Shown one piece after another: positions 11,851 to 21,247 of a DNA stretch of 64,000 nt. The DNA is from Terrirhizobium terrae. GTDB lineage: Bacteria; Pseudomonadota; Alphaproteobacteria; Rhizobiales; Rhizobiaceae. How positions within the stretch are numbered: position 1 is the first letter of the stretch; every line of letters begins with the position of its first letter. A model generated the notes under the pieces. It worked only from the letters and a program-made list of their open reading frames with translations. It was not told the origin of the DNA and did not search any database. The stretch is taken from assembly GCF_030323265.1 (NCBI RefSeq), contig NZ_CP104990.1, positions 682,001 to 746,000 on the forward strand, read 5' to 3'. The translations under genes and the position numbers were made by a program.

Positions 11851-12927
11851 CTACGCGCCGATAGGCGCTGCGGCCTGACGGCGCAGCAGCATGCCGAAGA
11901 GGTCCCGCGGCTCGTCCGGATCGGCCAGGAGGTCGAGCTTTTCGAACCGATCGCAGCCCTTGAGCTTGTCGTAGACAAAACGGAGCGCGGAAAAGTCCTC
12001 GGTCGCGAAGCCAACGCTGTCGAACAGGGTGATCTGACGGTCTCCTTCAGCCCCGCCGGCTCGGCCAGCGGTCTGGCCTGTGATGACCCTCCAGAGTTCG
12101 GTCACCGGAAGATCCTCCGGCAATTGCTGAATCTCTCCCTCGACCCTAGTCTGCGGCGGATATTCTACGAAGATAGAAGCGCGCAGCAGGATGTCGCTGT
12201 GCAGTTCTGTCTTGCCGGGGCAGTCGCCGCCGACGGCGTTTATGTGCACGCCGGGGCCGATCATGTTGTCGGTCAGGATCGTCGCATTCTGCTTATCGGC
12301 AGTGGCCGTGGTGATAATCTGAGCGCTTTCGACGGCCTCCTCAGCCGTGCGGCAGGCGACGATATTCAGACCCAGATGCGAGAGATTGCGGCGGCAGCGC
12401 TCGGTCGCGGCCGGGTCGATATCGTAGAGCCGCAGGTTTTCGATGCCGAGGAGCGACTTGAAGGCGAGCGCCTGGAATTCACTCTGTGCACCATTGCCAA
12501 TCAGGGCCATCGTTCTGGCACCCTTCGGCGCCAGATATTTGGCTGCGACTGCAGATGTGGCTGCGGTTCTGAGCGCCGTCAGGATAGTCATCTCGGACAG
12601 GAGCAGCGGGTAGCCGCTGTCGACGTCCGAAAGTACGCCGAAGGCAGTCACCGTCTGGCGGCCGCTTTTGGTGTTCTTCGGATGGCCGTTCACATATTTG
12701 AAGGCGTAGAGTGCGCCGTCACTGGCCGGCATCAGCTCGATCACGCCGTCACGGGAATGGGATGCGATGCGGGCGACCTTGTCAAACAGCTCCCAACGGC
12801 GAAAATCCTCTTCCACATAGGCCGCGAGTTCCTTGAGGAAGGTTTCCGTCCCCGTCGAGAGCACGAGGTCCATCATGTTCTCGACGCTGATGAAGGGGAC
12901 GATGTTGAGCTGCTGTTCTGCCGGCAT
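11851..12927 (-). CDS. Ornithine cyclodeaminase
   Basis: Converts ornithine to proline with release of ammonia, using bound NAD; the second step after arginase in arginine catabolism. The protein has 358 residues with the Rossmann motif MALIGNGAQSEFQALAF and the conserved segments HPKNTKSGRQTVTAFGVL and INAVGGDCPGKTEL. ATG 12927 overlaps the arginase stop codon by ATGA and has an AAGGAG ribosome site, so the two are translationally coupled. A TTG codon just upstream is a less likely start. It is convergent with the metallo-hydrolase, only 15 bases away. Symbols used in the family include arcB and ocd. Confidence 0.94.
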   Translation of the reverse strand: MPAEQQLNIVPFISVENMMDLVLSTGTETFLKELAAYVEEDFRRWELFDKVARIASHSRDGVIELMPASDGALYAFKYVNGHPKNTKSGRQTVTAFGVLSDVDSGYPLLLSEMTILTALRTAATSAVAAKYLAPKGARTMALIGNGAQSEFQALAFKSLLGIENLRLYDIDPAATERCRRNLSHLGLNIVACRTAEEAVESAQIITTATADKQNATILTDNMIGPGVHINAVGGDCPGKTELHSDILLRASIFVEYPPQTRVEGEIQQLPEDLPVTELWRVITGQTAGRAGGAEGDRQITLFDSVGFATEDFSALRFVYDKLKGCDRFEKLDLLADPDEPRDLFGMLLRRQAAAPIGA

Positions 12928-13847
12928 CAATAGCTCCTTGTGGGTCGGTCGAGGACGGTGCGGCCCATCAGGCTCGCGGTGAGATCGACGAGAAGTTTGG
13001 CGGTGCGGCCTCGCTCGTCGAGGAAAGGGTTAAGTTCGACGAGGTCGAGGCTGGTGACGAGGCCGCTGTCATGCAGCATTTCCATAACCAGATGTGCCTC
13101 GCGGAAAGTCGCGCCGCCCGGCACGGTCGTACCGACGGCAGGCGCGATCGACGGGTCGAGGAAGTCGACGTCGAGACTGACATGCAGCATGCCGTTGGCC
13201 GCCTCGACGTCGTCGAGAAAACGCCGCACCAGTACGGCGACGCCATGTTCGTCGATGGTGCGCATGTCATGCACGGTGACGTCGTTCTCTTTCAGCGCCT
13301 CGCGCTCGGCCGGATCGACGCTGCGGATGCCGATCATGCAGACATTGGCCGGATCGACCGGGTGGGAGAGCGGCGGAAGGTAGCCGTCAAAGCCGGGACG
13401 GCCGGTATAATAGGCGGCCGGCAGGCCATGCAGATTGCCGCTTTTTGTGGAATCCAGCGTATGGAAATCCGTATGGGCGTCTAGCCACAGCACGAAGAGT
13501 GGCCGGTTCTGTTCGGCTGCATATCTTGCGACACCGGCGACGGTGCCGGCTGAGAGTGCATGGTCGCCGCCCATGAAAATCGGCATGCCTTCGCCGCTTT
13601 CACGATGGGCAACCTCTGTCAGGAGCTTCGTCCAGGCTGCGATCTGCGGCAGGTTGCGGACGGCCGGGTTTGGATGACTGATATCCGGGAAATCGCCGAT
13701 CACTACATTGCCGATATCCGTAACCTGGTGCCCGAGTTCTTCCAGCGCGCCCTTCAGATCAGCGACGCGAAGCGCGCTCAGGCCCATTTCGCAGCCAAGC
13801 TGCGAGGCGCCGTCCTGAAGAGGGATACCGATCAGTCTGCAATGCAT
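12927..13847 (-). CDS. Arginase
   Basis: Hydrolyses arginine to ornithine and urea with a binuclear manganese centre. It has 306 residues with the metal-binding motifs GGDHALSAG, DAHTDFHT and SLDVDFLDPSIAPAVGT. ATG 13847 (MHCRLIGIPLQDG) is chosen because it has a GGAG ribosome site; an upstream in-frame ATG at 13877 lacks one. It is the first gene of a two-gene operon with ornithine cyclodeaminase and is divergent from an Lrp-family regulator, which probably controls it through the inverted repeat at 13917-13940. Family symbols are arcA and rocF. Confidence 0.95.
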   Translation of the reverse strand: MHCRLIGIPLQDGASQLGCEMGLSALRVADLKGALEELGHQVTDIGNVVIGDFPDISHPNPAVRNLPQIAAWTKLLTEVAHRESGEGMPIFMGGDHALSAGTVAGVARYAAEQNRPLFVLWLDAHTDFHTLDSTKSGNLHGLPAAYYTGRPGFDGYLPPLSHPVDPANVCMIGIRSVDPAEREALKENDVTVHDMRTIDEHGVAVLVRRFLDDVEAANGMLHVSLDVDFLDPSIAPAVGTTVPGGATFREAHLVMEMLHDSGLVTSLDLVELNPFLDERGRTAKLLVDLTASLMGRTVLDRPTRSY

Positions 13848-13916
13848 GTCTTTACTCCGTTTGCTTGAAAAGATCATGGGTGGGTGGCGGATTGAACAGA
13901 TCTATTTGCCAAAAAC

Positions 13917-13940
13917 GCCGAAACAGCTTTTCATTTCGGC
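13917..13940. promoter_or_regulatory. Candidate Lrp-type operator between arginase and its regulator
   Basis: GCCGAAA-N10-TTTCGGC is a perfect 7-base inverted repeat in the 109-base gap between the divergent arginase and Lrp genes, close to both starts. Its position suits arginine-dependent control of the arginase operon. Confidence 0.45.
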
Positions 13941-13956
13941 AGCGTGATTTATCAAT

Positions 13957-14400
13957 ATGTCCATGGACGAATTCGACCACAAGCTGGTGACGCTTTTGCG
14001 TCACGACGCACGCCGAAGCATTTCCGATCTCGCGGCCGACCTCGGCACGTCGCGCGCAACGGTGCGCGCCCGCATGGAAAAGCTCGAGCGCAATGGCAGC
14101 ATTCTCGGCTATACCGTTATCCTTCGGGCCGACACCGTGGATCTTCCCGTACGCGGCATCATGATGATCGAGATCGAGGGCCGTGTCGCCGATCGGGTCA
14201 TCCGCACGCTCGGCGGCTTTCCGGAAATCTCGGAAATCCACACGACCAACGGCCGCTGGGATCTGGTCGTCGAGCTCGGCACCGCGACGCTCGCTGATTT
14301 TGATAACGTACTACGCCGCATCCGGCTGGTGCCGGGCATCACGGCCAGTGAAACCAACCTTCTCCTGGCGACGCCGCGCAGTACCAGGGCCAGGCTTTAA
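13957..14400 (+). CDS. Lrp/AsnC-family regulator, probably of arginine catabolism
   Basis: A 147-residue regulator with an N-terminal helix-turn-helix (SDLAADLGTSRATVRARMEKLER) and a C-terminal ligand-binding RAM domain ending in conserved VPGITASETNLLLATPR. Either ATG 13957 or ATG 13963 could be the start; neither has a strong ribosome site. Divergence from arginase and ornithine cyclodeaminase suggests it activates them in response to arginine or ornithine, as Lrp-type regulators do in agrobacteria and relatives. The aminotransferase 90 bases downstream may share its transcript. Confidence 0.9.
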   Translation: MSMDEFDHKLVTLLRHDARRSISDLAADLGTSRATVRARMEKLERNGSILGYTVILRADTVDLPVRGIMMIEIEGRVADRVIRTLGGFPEISEIHTTNGRWDLVVELGTATLADFDNVLRRIRLVPGITASETNLLLATPRSTRARL

Positions 14401-14490
14401 ATCTTTAGCCATATCCGAAGTTGACGGGCTTGTGCGGCGCACCTACTGCTTGGTTCTGCCAATTTTACTCTCCTTCACGCCGAGAAGCCC

Positions 14491-15661
14491 ATGACCATCA
14501 TCAGACCGGATATCAGCGCCCGTGCCGCAGCCGCGCCACGCAGTGGTATCGGCGAAATTGTCGCCTATGCCCGGGGGCGTGAAAACCTGATGCCGCTCTG
14601 GATCGGCGAAGGGGATCTGCCGACGCCGGAGTTCATTACCAAGGCAGCGGGTGAGGCACTTGCGGCAGGCGAGACCTTCTATACCTGGACGCAGGGCATT
14701 CCCGAACTCCGGCAGGCGGTCGTCCGCTATTACGATCGCCACTACGGCAACAATCTTTCTACCGACAATGTCTATGTCACCGGCTCGGGCATGCAGTCGA
14801 TCGTGCTCGCCATCCAAGCTGTCACCTCTGCCGGCGACGAGATCATCCATCTTTCGCCCGCATGGCCGAATGTGGTGCATGCGATCACAGTCGCGGAGGC
14901 GAAGCCGAAGTCCGTCGTGCTCGATTTCATCGATAGCCAGTGGCAGATCGATATCGATCGCCTCGCATCATTGATCACGCAGAAGACAAAGGCACTGTTC
15001 ATCAACTCTCCGTCCAACCCTACCGGCTGGACGGCGACCAAGGACGATCTTGTGGCGATCCTCGATCTCGCCCGCCGCCACGGTCTCTGGATCATCGCCG
15101 ACGAAATCTACGGTCTCTATTATTTCGATGGTGCTCGGGCGCCGTCCTTCATGGATGTGATGGAACCGGAAGACCGAGATCATCTTCGCCAATTCCTTCT
15201 CGAAGAACTGGTGCATGACCGGCTGGCGCGTCGGATGGATGGTGGCGCCGGCCGAGATCGGCCAGACGCTGACCAACCTCATCCAGTATTCCACCTCGGG
15301 CGTCGCGCAGTTCATGCAGAAGGGCGCGATCGCCGCGCTCGATCATGGCGACGATTTCGTCCGCACGAATATCGGGCGTGCGCGCACCTCTCGCGACATC
15401 CTCTGCGACGCGCTGGTGGCAACCAACCGTGTCGAGACCCGCAGACCACCTGGCGCCCTCTATGCTTTTCTGAAGATCGACGGCATTGCCGATGCCCGCG
15501 AGGAGGCTTTCCGGATCGTCGATGCGACGGGTGTCGGCATGGCGCCGGGCACCGCCTTCGGCCCCGGCGGCGAGGCCTTCATGCGCGCCTGTTATCTGCG
15601 TGATCCGAAGCAGATCGAGGATGCGGCGGAGCGGCTGAGCCGCTACATCCGCGCTCGGTAG
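14491..15661 (+). CDS. Class I/II PLP-dependent aminotransferase, one apparent frameshift
   Basis: About 389 residues after correction. Motifs of fold-type I aminotransferases are clear: SPSNPTGW, IIADEIYG with the PLP-binding Asp and Tyr, and the Schiff-base lysine in NSFSKNWCMTGWRVGW. The frame shifts at CC 15174-15175, where one base too many separates the two halves; removing a C gives PEDEIIFANSFSKNW. This is an insertion, unlike most breaks in the window. It follows the Lrp gene on the same strand and ends 6 bases from the convergent FadR-type gene. The amino acid substrate cannot be read from sequence; a role with arginine-derived compounds is only suggested by context. Confidence 0.87.
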
Positions 15662-15667
15662 ACCCGG

Positions 15668-16339
15668 TCAGTTCTCCAGCCAGCGGCGTCCGGATGCGGC
15701 AAGATGCGAATGCATCGCCGCCTGCGCCGCAAGCGGGTCTCGCGCTTCAAGCGCGGCGAGAACGGCATGATGCTCGACCAGCGCCGCGGTCCAGCTGTCG
15801 GTCGTCTCGAAATGCCCGCGGATACCGGCCGATAGCGGGCTGTGGCGCTCGTCGAACAGGTTCGTGACGATCTCGGCCAGCAGCGTATTGCCGGCGCTTT
15901 CGGCGATGGTGATGTGAAACGCCCGATCCTGTTCTATCGGCTTGCGGCCATTCGCAATGTCATCGGCCATCGCCGCAAGGATAGCCTGCAACGCAACAAG
16001 CGTTTCGCTCGTCATGCTCGCGGCAGCCTGGACAATGATGGCGCTTTCGATCACGGCTCGTGCCTGCATCAGCTCCGACGGGCTTTCCCCCAGCGATCGA
16101 CCATTGCCGGGAGGTTTCGCCGTGTTCAGCACATAGATGCCAGACCCCATCCTGATCTCGATCGTCCCGTCGATCTCCAGCGCGATGAGGGCTTCCCGCA
16201 GAGAAGGACGCGATACGCCGAGCTGCTGCGCAAGCTCCCTTTCGGCCGGTAGACGTACACCGGGCTGATAGTCACCCTTGGCGATGAGCAGCCGGACGCG
16301 ATCGGCAGTCTGCTGGTAGAGGCGTCGTGTATCCGTCAT
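15668..16339 (-). CDS. FadR-type GntR regulator of the L-fucose operon
   Basis: A 223-residue regulator with an N-terminal winged helix (RLPAERELAQQLGVSRPSLREALIAL) followed by an FCD ligand-binding domain with the metal-site histidines (DRAFHITIAES, LVEHHAVLAAL, MHSHLAASG). ATG 16339 is preferred over a GTG at 16360. It is divergent from the ABC importer and fucose enzymes, and so is the probable repressor responding to fucose or a pathway acid. Candidate operator motifs lie in the shared 166-base gap. Assignment to this operon is by position. Confidence 0.88.
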   Translation of the reverse strand: MTDTRRLYQQTADRVRLLIAKGDYQPGVRLPAERELAQQLGVSRPSLREALIALEIDGTIEIRMGSGIYVLNTAKPPGNGRSLGESPSELMQARAVIESAIIVQAAASMTSETLVALQAILAAMADDIANGRKPIEQDRAFHITIAESAGNTLLAEIVTNLFDERHSPLSAGIRGHFETTDSWTAALVEHHAVLAALEARDPLAAQAAMHSHLAASGRRWLEN

Positions 16340-16354
16340 TGAGGTCTGGCCAAT

Positions 16355-16439
16355 TTGCACATTTCACAAGCGATTGACGGATAGTTGTCGCAAATTTCGG
16401 CATGTGTGCAAGATAAATCGTCAAAATTGGCTTGACCAA
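16355..16439. promoter_or_regulatory. Divergent promoter region with inverted repeats
   Basis: The gap between the regulator and the importer holds TTGCACA (16355-16361) and its inverse TGTGCAA (16405-16411), TTGACG (16374-16379) and its inverse CGTCAA (16419-16424), and the compact repeat TTGG-CTTGA-CCAA (16427-16439). FadR-type proteins bind short TGGT/ACCA-like repeats, so the last is the best operator candidate. Confidence 0.35.
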
Positions 16440-16505
16440 AAGTCGGGAGCGGGATTTGATGCAACCAAGGGCCGTGGGACGCCCTTGCGCGAAGAGGAGA
16501 TCGCG

Positions 16506-18056
16506 ATGGGAGGAGTGCCGCAACCTGTCGGCATGACTATGCCTGCTGCCGTGCTTTTGAAGCTGGAAGGCGTGTCGAAGGAGTTTCCGGGCGTCAAGGC
16601 GCTGTCCGGTGTGAGCTTCGATCTGCGCGCCGGCGAAGTGCATGCGGTCTGTGGCGAGAACGGAGCCGGCAAGTCGACGCTGATGAAGATCATCAGCGGC
16701 GTCTACCAGCCCAATGCAGGATCGATCACCTTCAAGGGCGAGCCGGTGCAATTCGCCTCGACGCTTGCCTCCGAAGCCGCCGGTATCGCCATCATCCATC
16801 AGGAACTCAACCTTGTTCCGCACCTGACAGTGGCGGAAAACATCTATCTCGCCCGCGAGCCGCGCCGTGGCTTTCTGGTCGATCGGAAGAAGCTGATCGT
16901 CGATGCCAAGCGCTGTCTCGACAGGCTCGGCGTCGATATCGACCCGAACGTGCAGGTGCGTACGCTTTCAGTTGCGCAATGCCAGATGGTCGAGATCGCC
17001 AAGGCACTGTCGCTTGATGCGACCGTGCTGATCATGGATGAGCCGACCTCGTCGCTGACGGAGCAGGAGGCGCAACTCCTTTTCAAGGTTATTCGTGACC
17101 TGAAGAGCCAGGGTACCGGCATCATCTACATATCCCACCGGTTGGACGAGCTGGTGGAAATCGTCGATCGCGTCACCGTGTTGCGCGATGGACGGTATAT
17201 CTCGACCGATGATTTTGGCGCACTCACCCTCGACGATATCGTCGCCCGTATGGTGGGTCGTTCGTTGGAGGACAAGTTTCCCGAGCCGACGCGCGAGCCC
17301 GGCGAGGAGGTCATCTTCTCCGCCATCGGTCTGACCAGACGTGGCGTATTTTCCGATATCGGTTTCGAGATCCGCCGAGGCGAGATCCTGGGCTTTGCCG
17401 GCCTGATGGGGGCAGGGCGCACGGAAGTGGCGCGCGCGATCTTCGGTGCCGATCCGCTCGATGCCGGCACGATCACGCTCGATGGTGAGGAACTGAAGAT
17501 CACCGATCCGCGCAGCGCGATCGAGGCGGGCATCGCCTACCTTTCCGAAGACCGGAAGGCGCAAGGTCTGGCGGTGAAGATGCCGGTCGACGCCAATCTG
17601 GTCATGGCGCGGATGGAGGCGGTCGCGAGCCGGTTCGGCGTGATCGACCGCAAGCGGCATCGGGAGGCGGGGCAGCGCTATGTAGATCTCCTGAACATCC
17701 GCACACCGAGCCTCAGCCAGCCGGTCCGTCTTCTTTCCGGCGGCAACCAGCAGAAGATCATCATCGGCAAATGGCTGTTCCGCGAACCGCGCATCATGTT
17801 CTTCGACGAGCCGACGCGCGGCATCGATGTCGGCGCGAAATTCGCGATCTACCAGATCATGGACGAGTTGGCGGCCCGCGGCATAGGCGTCGTGCTGATT
17901 AGTTCGGAACTGCCGGAAGTGTTGGGCATGTCCGATCGTATCGCTGTCTTTCACGGCGGCCGGATCACCGCGACGCTCAAGACGCGCGACACGTCCCAGG
18001 AAGAAATCATGCATTACGCCTCCGGCAGCAGCCGGCGCGGCGAACAGGGATTTTAG
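16506..18056 (+). CDS. Sugar ABC transporter ATP-binding protein (RbsA type), probably for L-fucose
   Basis: Double ATPase of a carbohydrate importer, 516 residues. The first half has Walker A GENGAGKSTLMK, signature LSVAQCQMVEIAKAL and Walker B VLIMDEPTSSL. The second half has a variant P-loop (GLMGAGRTEVARAIFG), signature LSGGNQQKIIIGKWL and FFDEPTRGID. ATG 16506 has a GAGGAG ribosome site; the frame is open upstream but unsupported. The permease gene starts 4 bases after the stop. The substrate is inferred from the fucose pathway genes downstream. Confidence 0.94.
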   Translation: MGGVPQPVGMTMPAAVLLKLEGVSKEFPGVKALSGVSFDLRAGEVHAVCGENGAGKSTLMKIISGVYQPNAGSITFKGEPVQFASTLASEAAGIAIIHQELNLVPHLTVAENIYLAREPRRGFLVDRKKLIVDAKRCLDRLGVDIDPNVQVRTLSVAQCQMVEIAKALSLDATVLIMDEPTSSLTEQEAQLLFKVIRDLKSQGTGIIYISHRLDELVEIVDRVTVLRDGRYISTDDFGALTLDDIVARMVGRSLEDKFPEPTREPGEEVIFSAIGLTRRGVFSDIGFEIRRGEILGFAGLMGAGRTEVARAIFGADPLDAGTITLDGEELKITDPRSAIEAGIAYLSEDRKAQGLAVKMPVDANLVMARMEAVASRFGVIDRKRHREAGQRYVDLLNIRTPSLSQPVRLLSGGNQQKIIIGKWLFREPRIMFFDEPTRGIDVGAKFAIYQIMDELAARGIGVVLISSELPEVLGMSDRIAVFHGGRITATLKTRDTSQEEIMHYASGSSRRGEQGF

Positions 18057-18059
18057 AGA

Positions 18060-19115
18060 ATGGCCGACATGACCAGCGAAAAACCGGTGCAGCAGCCGGC
18101 TCCGAACCCTGCCAGTCAGGGTCGCCGCCTGAGCGAACGGCAGAAGGATATCATCCAGAAGTTCGCAGCACTCGGCAGTCTTGTCGTGCTGGCGGCAGTG
18201 TTTTCCGCCACCAGCAGCGCCTTCTTCACCGTCGGCAACGGCATGACGATCGCTTTGCAGGTGACGTCCATCGCGCTGCTCGGCATCGGAGCCACCTATG
18301 TCATCATCACCGGCGGCATTGATCTCTCGGTCGGTTCCGTGCTCGCGTTGGCGGGCGTCGTGGCGGCGCTCGCCGTCAAGGAGCTGCAATTGCCGATCTG
18401 GATCTCGATGCTGCTCGGCATCCTGACCGGGTCGCTCTGCGGGCTGATCAACGGGCTCGTCGTCACCCAATTGAAATTGCCGCCCTTCATCGCAACGCTC
18501 GGAATGATGTTGATCGCCCGCGGCGTGGCGCTGCAGATTACTGGCGCGCGGGCGGTGTCCGGTCTTGGTGAGGCTTTCGGAGAACTCGGCAACGGCTCGC
18601 TGTTCCGCATCGAATCCATCGACGACCAGGGGTTTCCGGTCGTCAGCTTCCCGGGCATTCCCTATCCGGTCGTGCTGATGATCGTCATCGGCTTCATCGC
18701 CGCCTTCGTGCTGAACCGCACGGTGCTTGGCCGCTATATCTACGCGATCGGCTCTAACGCCGACGCGGCCCGGCTTTCGGGCGTCAACGTCTCGCGCGTC
18801 ACGGCCTTCACCTATGTCGTGTCCGGCACGCTTGCGGGTCTCACCGGCTGCGTGCTGATGTCGCGCCTCGTCACCGCCCAGCCGAACGAGGGCGTGGCCT
18901 ACGAACTCGATGCGATTGCCAGCGCCGTGATCGGCGGCACGTCGCTGATCGGCGGTGTCGGGACGATCTCTGGTACGATGATCGGTGCCTTCGTCATCGG
19001 CATCCTGCGCAACGGATTGAACATGAACGGCGTCTCAGCCTTCACCCAGCAGATCATCATCGGCCTCGTCATTCTGGTCACCGTCTGGATCGACCAGTTG
19101 CGCAACCGCCGCTGA
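18060..19115 (+). CDS. Sugar ABC transporter permease (RbsC type)
   Basis: Inner-membrane channel of the importer, 351 residues. A hydrophilic N-terminal tail of about 35 residues precedes many hydrophobic segments. The family motif GGIDLSVGSVLALAGVVAA and the coupling region GSNADAARLSGVNVSRV are present. The gene lies between the ATPase and binding-protein genes, tightly spaced, so the three form one transporter. Confidence 0.95.
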   Translation: MADMTSEKPVQQPAPNPASQGRRLSERQKDIIQKFAALGSLVVLAAVFSATSSAFFTVGNGMTIALQVTSIALLGIGATYVIITGGIDLSVGSVLALAGVVAALAVKELQLPIWISMLLGILTGSLCGLINGLVVTQLKLPPFIATLGMMLIARGVALQITGARAVSGLGEAFGELGNGSLFRIESIDDQGFPVVSFPGIPYPVVLMIVIGFIAAFVLNRTVLGRYIYAIGSNADAARLSGVNVSRVTAFTYVVSGTLAGLTGCVLMSRLVTAQPNEGVAYELDAIASAVIGGTSLIGGVGTISGTMIGAFVIGILRNGLNMNGVSAFTQQIIIGLVILVTVWIDQLRNRR

Positions 19116-19220
19116 GGACACGGGAGCGGCCGGGGGTCGAGCCTGAACATGCCAAGCCACGGGAAGGGGAGGAGCCTTCCCGCACAACGGACCTTATTGG
19201 GGTCATTCGAGGAGGAAAAC

Positions 19221-20164
19221 ATGCGTAGACTTGCAACGGTCCTGATGGCGTCGGCACTTGCCTTCGTCGGGGCATCCGCCGCTTCGGCGGGGAAATCGCC
19301 GTCATCGTCAAGACGGTCAACTCGACCTTCTGGCAGAACGTGCAGAAGGGTGCCGAGGCCGCGATCGGCGGTGCCAAGGGCGAACACACCATGACCTTCC
19401 AGGGACCGGCGGCGGAATCCGCCATCGCCGACGAGGTCAACATGGTCGAAAATGCCGTCAACCGTAAGGTGGCCGCGATCCTGCTCGCGCCGTCCGATCC
19501 GGATGCGCTGGTGCCGGCGGTCAAGAAGGCGTGGGAAGCACGCATTCCGGTCGTTGTCATCGACAGCCAGCTCGCCGAGGGTTCTGACAAATATTACCAG
19601 TCCTTCCTCGCGACCGATAACCGCAAGGCCGGCGAGCTTGCGGCCAAGGCGCTGATCGAGAAGGTCGGCACCGAGGGCAAGATCGCCGTCATGTCCTATG
19701 TCGCCGGTGCAGGCTCCGAAATCGGCCGTGTCGGCGGGTTCACCGACTATATCAAGGCCAATTCCAAGCTGGAGATCGTCGGCCCCTATTATTCGCAGTC
19801 GCAGATGGCGACCGCGCTCAATCAGACGACTGACGTTCTGGCCGCCAATAGCGACCTGAAAGGCATTTTCGGCGCCAACGAGCCAACCGCAATCGGCATG
19901 GGCCGGGCGATCAAGCAGGCCGGCAAGGCGGGCAAGATCACTGCGATCGGCTTCGACGGAAACCAGGACCTGCAGGAATTCGTCAAGGACGGCACGCTGA
20001 CCGCGACCGTCGTTCAGGGCTCCTACCAGATGGGCGAGAAGGGCATCGAGACGCTGCTTTCCATCCTCGGCAAGCAGAAGGTCGAGAAGGCCGTGGATAC
20101 CGGCGTCGTCGTGGTGACGAAGGACAACATCGACAAGCCGGAAGCCAAGAACGTTCTCTACTAA
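19221..20164 (+). CDS. Periplasmic sugar-binding protein, one apparent frameshift
   Basis: Type I periplasmic binding protein of the ribose/galactose family that feeds the importer, about 314 residues. ATG 19221 has a GAGGAGGAAAAC ribosome site. The signal peptide (MRRLATVLMASALAFVGASAASA) is followed directly by the break: the run GGGG at 19289-19292 needs one more G to join it to EIAVIVKTVNSTFWQNVQKG. The rest is intact, with PAAESAIADEVNMVENAVN and GIFGANEPTAIGMGRA typical of the fold. A stable hairpin follows at 20175-20202, which may protect the binding-protein mRNA. Confidence 0.91.
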
Positions 20165-20174
20165 AATCAAGCCG

Positions 20175-20207
20175 GCGCGCGGGCTTCATCAGGTCCGCGC
20201 GCTTCTT
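20175..20207 (+). terminator. Hairpin after the binding-protein gene
   Basis: GCGCGCGG pairs with CCGCGCGC across a 12-base loop and is followed by TTCTTTT. It sits between the transporter genes and the fucose enzymes, so it may act as a partial terminator or mRNA stabiliser, giving more binding protein than enzymes. Confidence 0.6.
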
Positions 20208-20236
20208 TTCGATGACGAGCAGGATTTGAGAATACC

Positions 20237-21196
20237 ATGAAGGTTTCAGACAGGCGCAGACTGCGCAACCGCGACGTCTCGTTTACGCTCATGGGGCTCG
20301 GCTGCGCCCAGATGGGCAACCTCTACCGCGTCACCAGCTACCAGGAATCGCTCAGCGCCTTCGACGCGGCCTGGGATGCCGGCATCCGCTATTTCGATAC
20401 CGCACCGTTCTACGGCTATACCCGCTCGGAGCGCAGGCTTGGCACCATGGTCACCGACAAGCTGCGCGAGGACTACGTGCTCAGCACCAAGGTCGGCCGC
20501 ATCATGGTGCCGGATGAAACGGTTGGACCGGAAGAGGACGCTTACGTCTCACCACTGCCCTTCCGGCCGAAATACGACTACAGCTACGATGCGATCATGC
20601 GCTCCTTCGAGGCGAGCCGCCAGCGGCTTGGCGTGTTCTCGCCGGATATCCTCTACGTCCACGACATCGGGCGCGCCAACCATGGCGACCTTCACCAGCA
20701 CTATTGGGATCAGTTGACGAAGGGCGGCGGGTTCAAGGCGCTTGGCGAGTTGCGTGTCTCCGGTCTGGTCAAGGCGATCGGGCTCGGTGTCAACGAGTGG
20801 CAAGCGATAGCCGATGCAATGGACGAAACCGATATCGATGTCGCGATGCTCGCGGGTCGCTACACGCTCCTGGAGCAGGAAAGCCTGCCGCTTCTCGACC
20901 GTTGTCACCGCGAAGGCGTCGGCATCGTCGTCGCAGGTGCCTTCAATTCGGGTCTTCTGGCCGGTAATCGCAAGTTCAACTATGCAGAGGCGCCGGCCGA
21001 TATTCTCGCCCGTGTGGAGGAGATTGAGGAGGCCTGCGAGGCCGAGGGCGTCGCTATGCAGGCAGCGGCGCTTGCCTTTTCAGCGCTGCATCCGGCCGTC
21101 GTCACCGTTGTCTCGGGCGCCCGTAACGGCGAGCAGATGAAAGCCAATGTCGGCTGGTTCGAGCAGGATATCCCAGATTCCTTTGGGTTCGCCTGA
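20237..21196 (+). CDS. Aldo/keto reductase, L-fucose (D-threo-aldose) 1-dehydrogenase
   Basis: Oxidises L-fucose to L-fucono-lactone with NAD(P), step one of the non-phosphorylating pathway. The protein has 319 residues with the aldo/keto reductase landmarks: catalytic Asp and Tyr in AGIRYFDTAPFYGYTRSERRLG, Lys in STKVG, and the cofactor-end region VSGARNGEQMKANVGWF. The start is ATG 20237. It heads a run of five enzymes matching every step of L-fucose breakdown, which is the main evidence for the substrate; related aldoses (D-arabinose, L-galactose) would also fit the enzyme family. Confidence 0.87.
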   Translation: MKVSDRRRLRNRDVSFTLMGLGCAQMGNLYRVTSYQESLSAFDAAWDAGIRYFDTAPFYGYTRSERRLGTMVTDKLREDYVLSTKVGRIMVPDETVGPEEDAYVSPLPFRPKYDYSYDAIMRSFEASRQRLGVFSPDILYVHDIGRANHGDLHQHYWDQLTKGGGFKALGELRVSGLVKAIGLGVNEWQAIADAMDETDIDVAMLAGRYTLLEQESLPLLDRCHREGVGIVVAGAFNSGLLAGNRKFNYAEAPADILARVEEIEEACEAEGVAMQAAALAFSALHPAVVTVVSGARNGEQMKANVGWFEQDIPDSFGFA

Positions 21197-21247
21197 AAGA
21201 CAAGGGCGTAATCGCTGCGGACGCATCGGTGACGGGTGGCTGAGGCG

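Noticed and set aside
20237..21196. The aldo/keto reductase as a pyridoxal or general detoxifying reductase
   Set aside because: Its place at the head of a complete fucose pathway makes an aldose dehydrogenase role far more likely.
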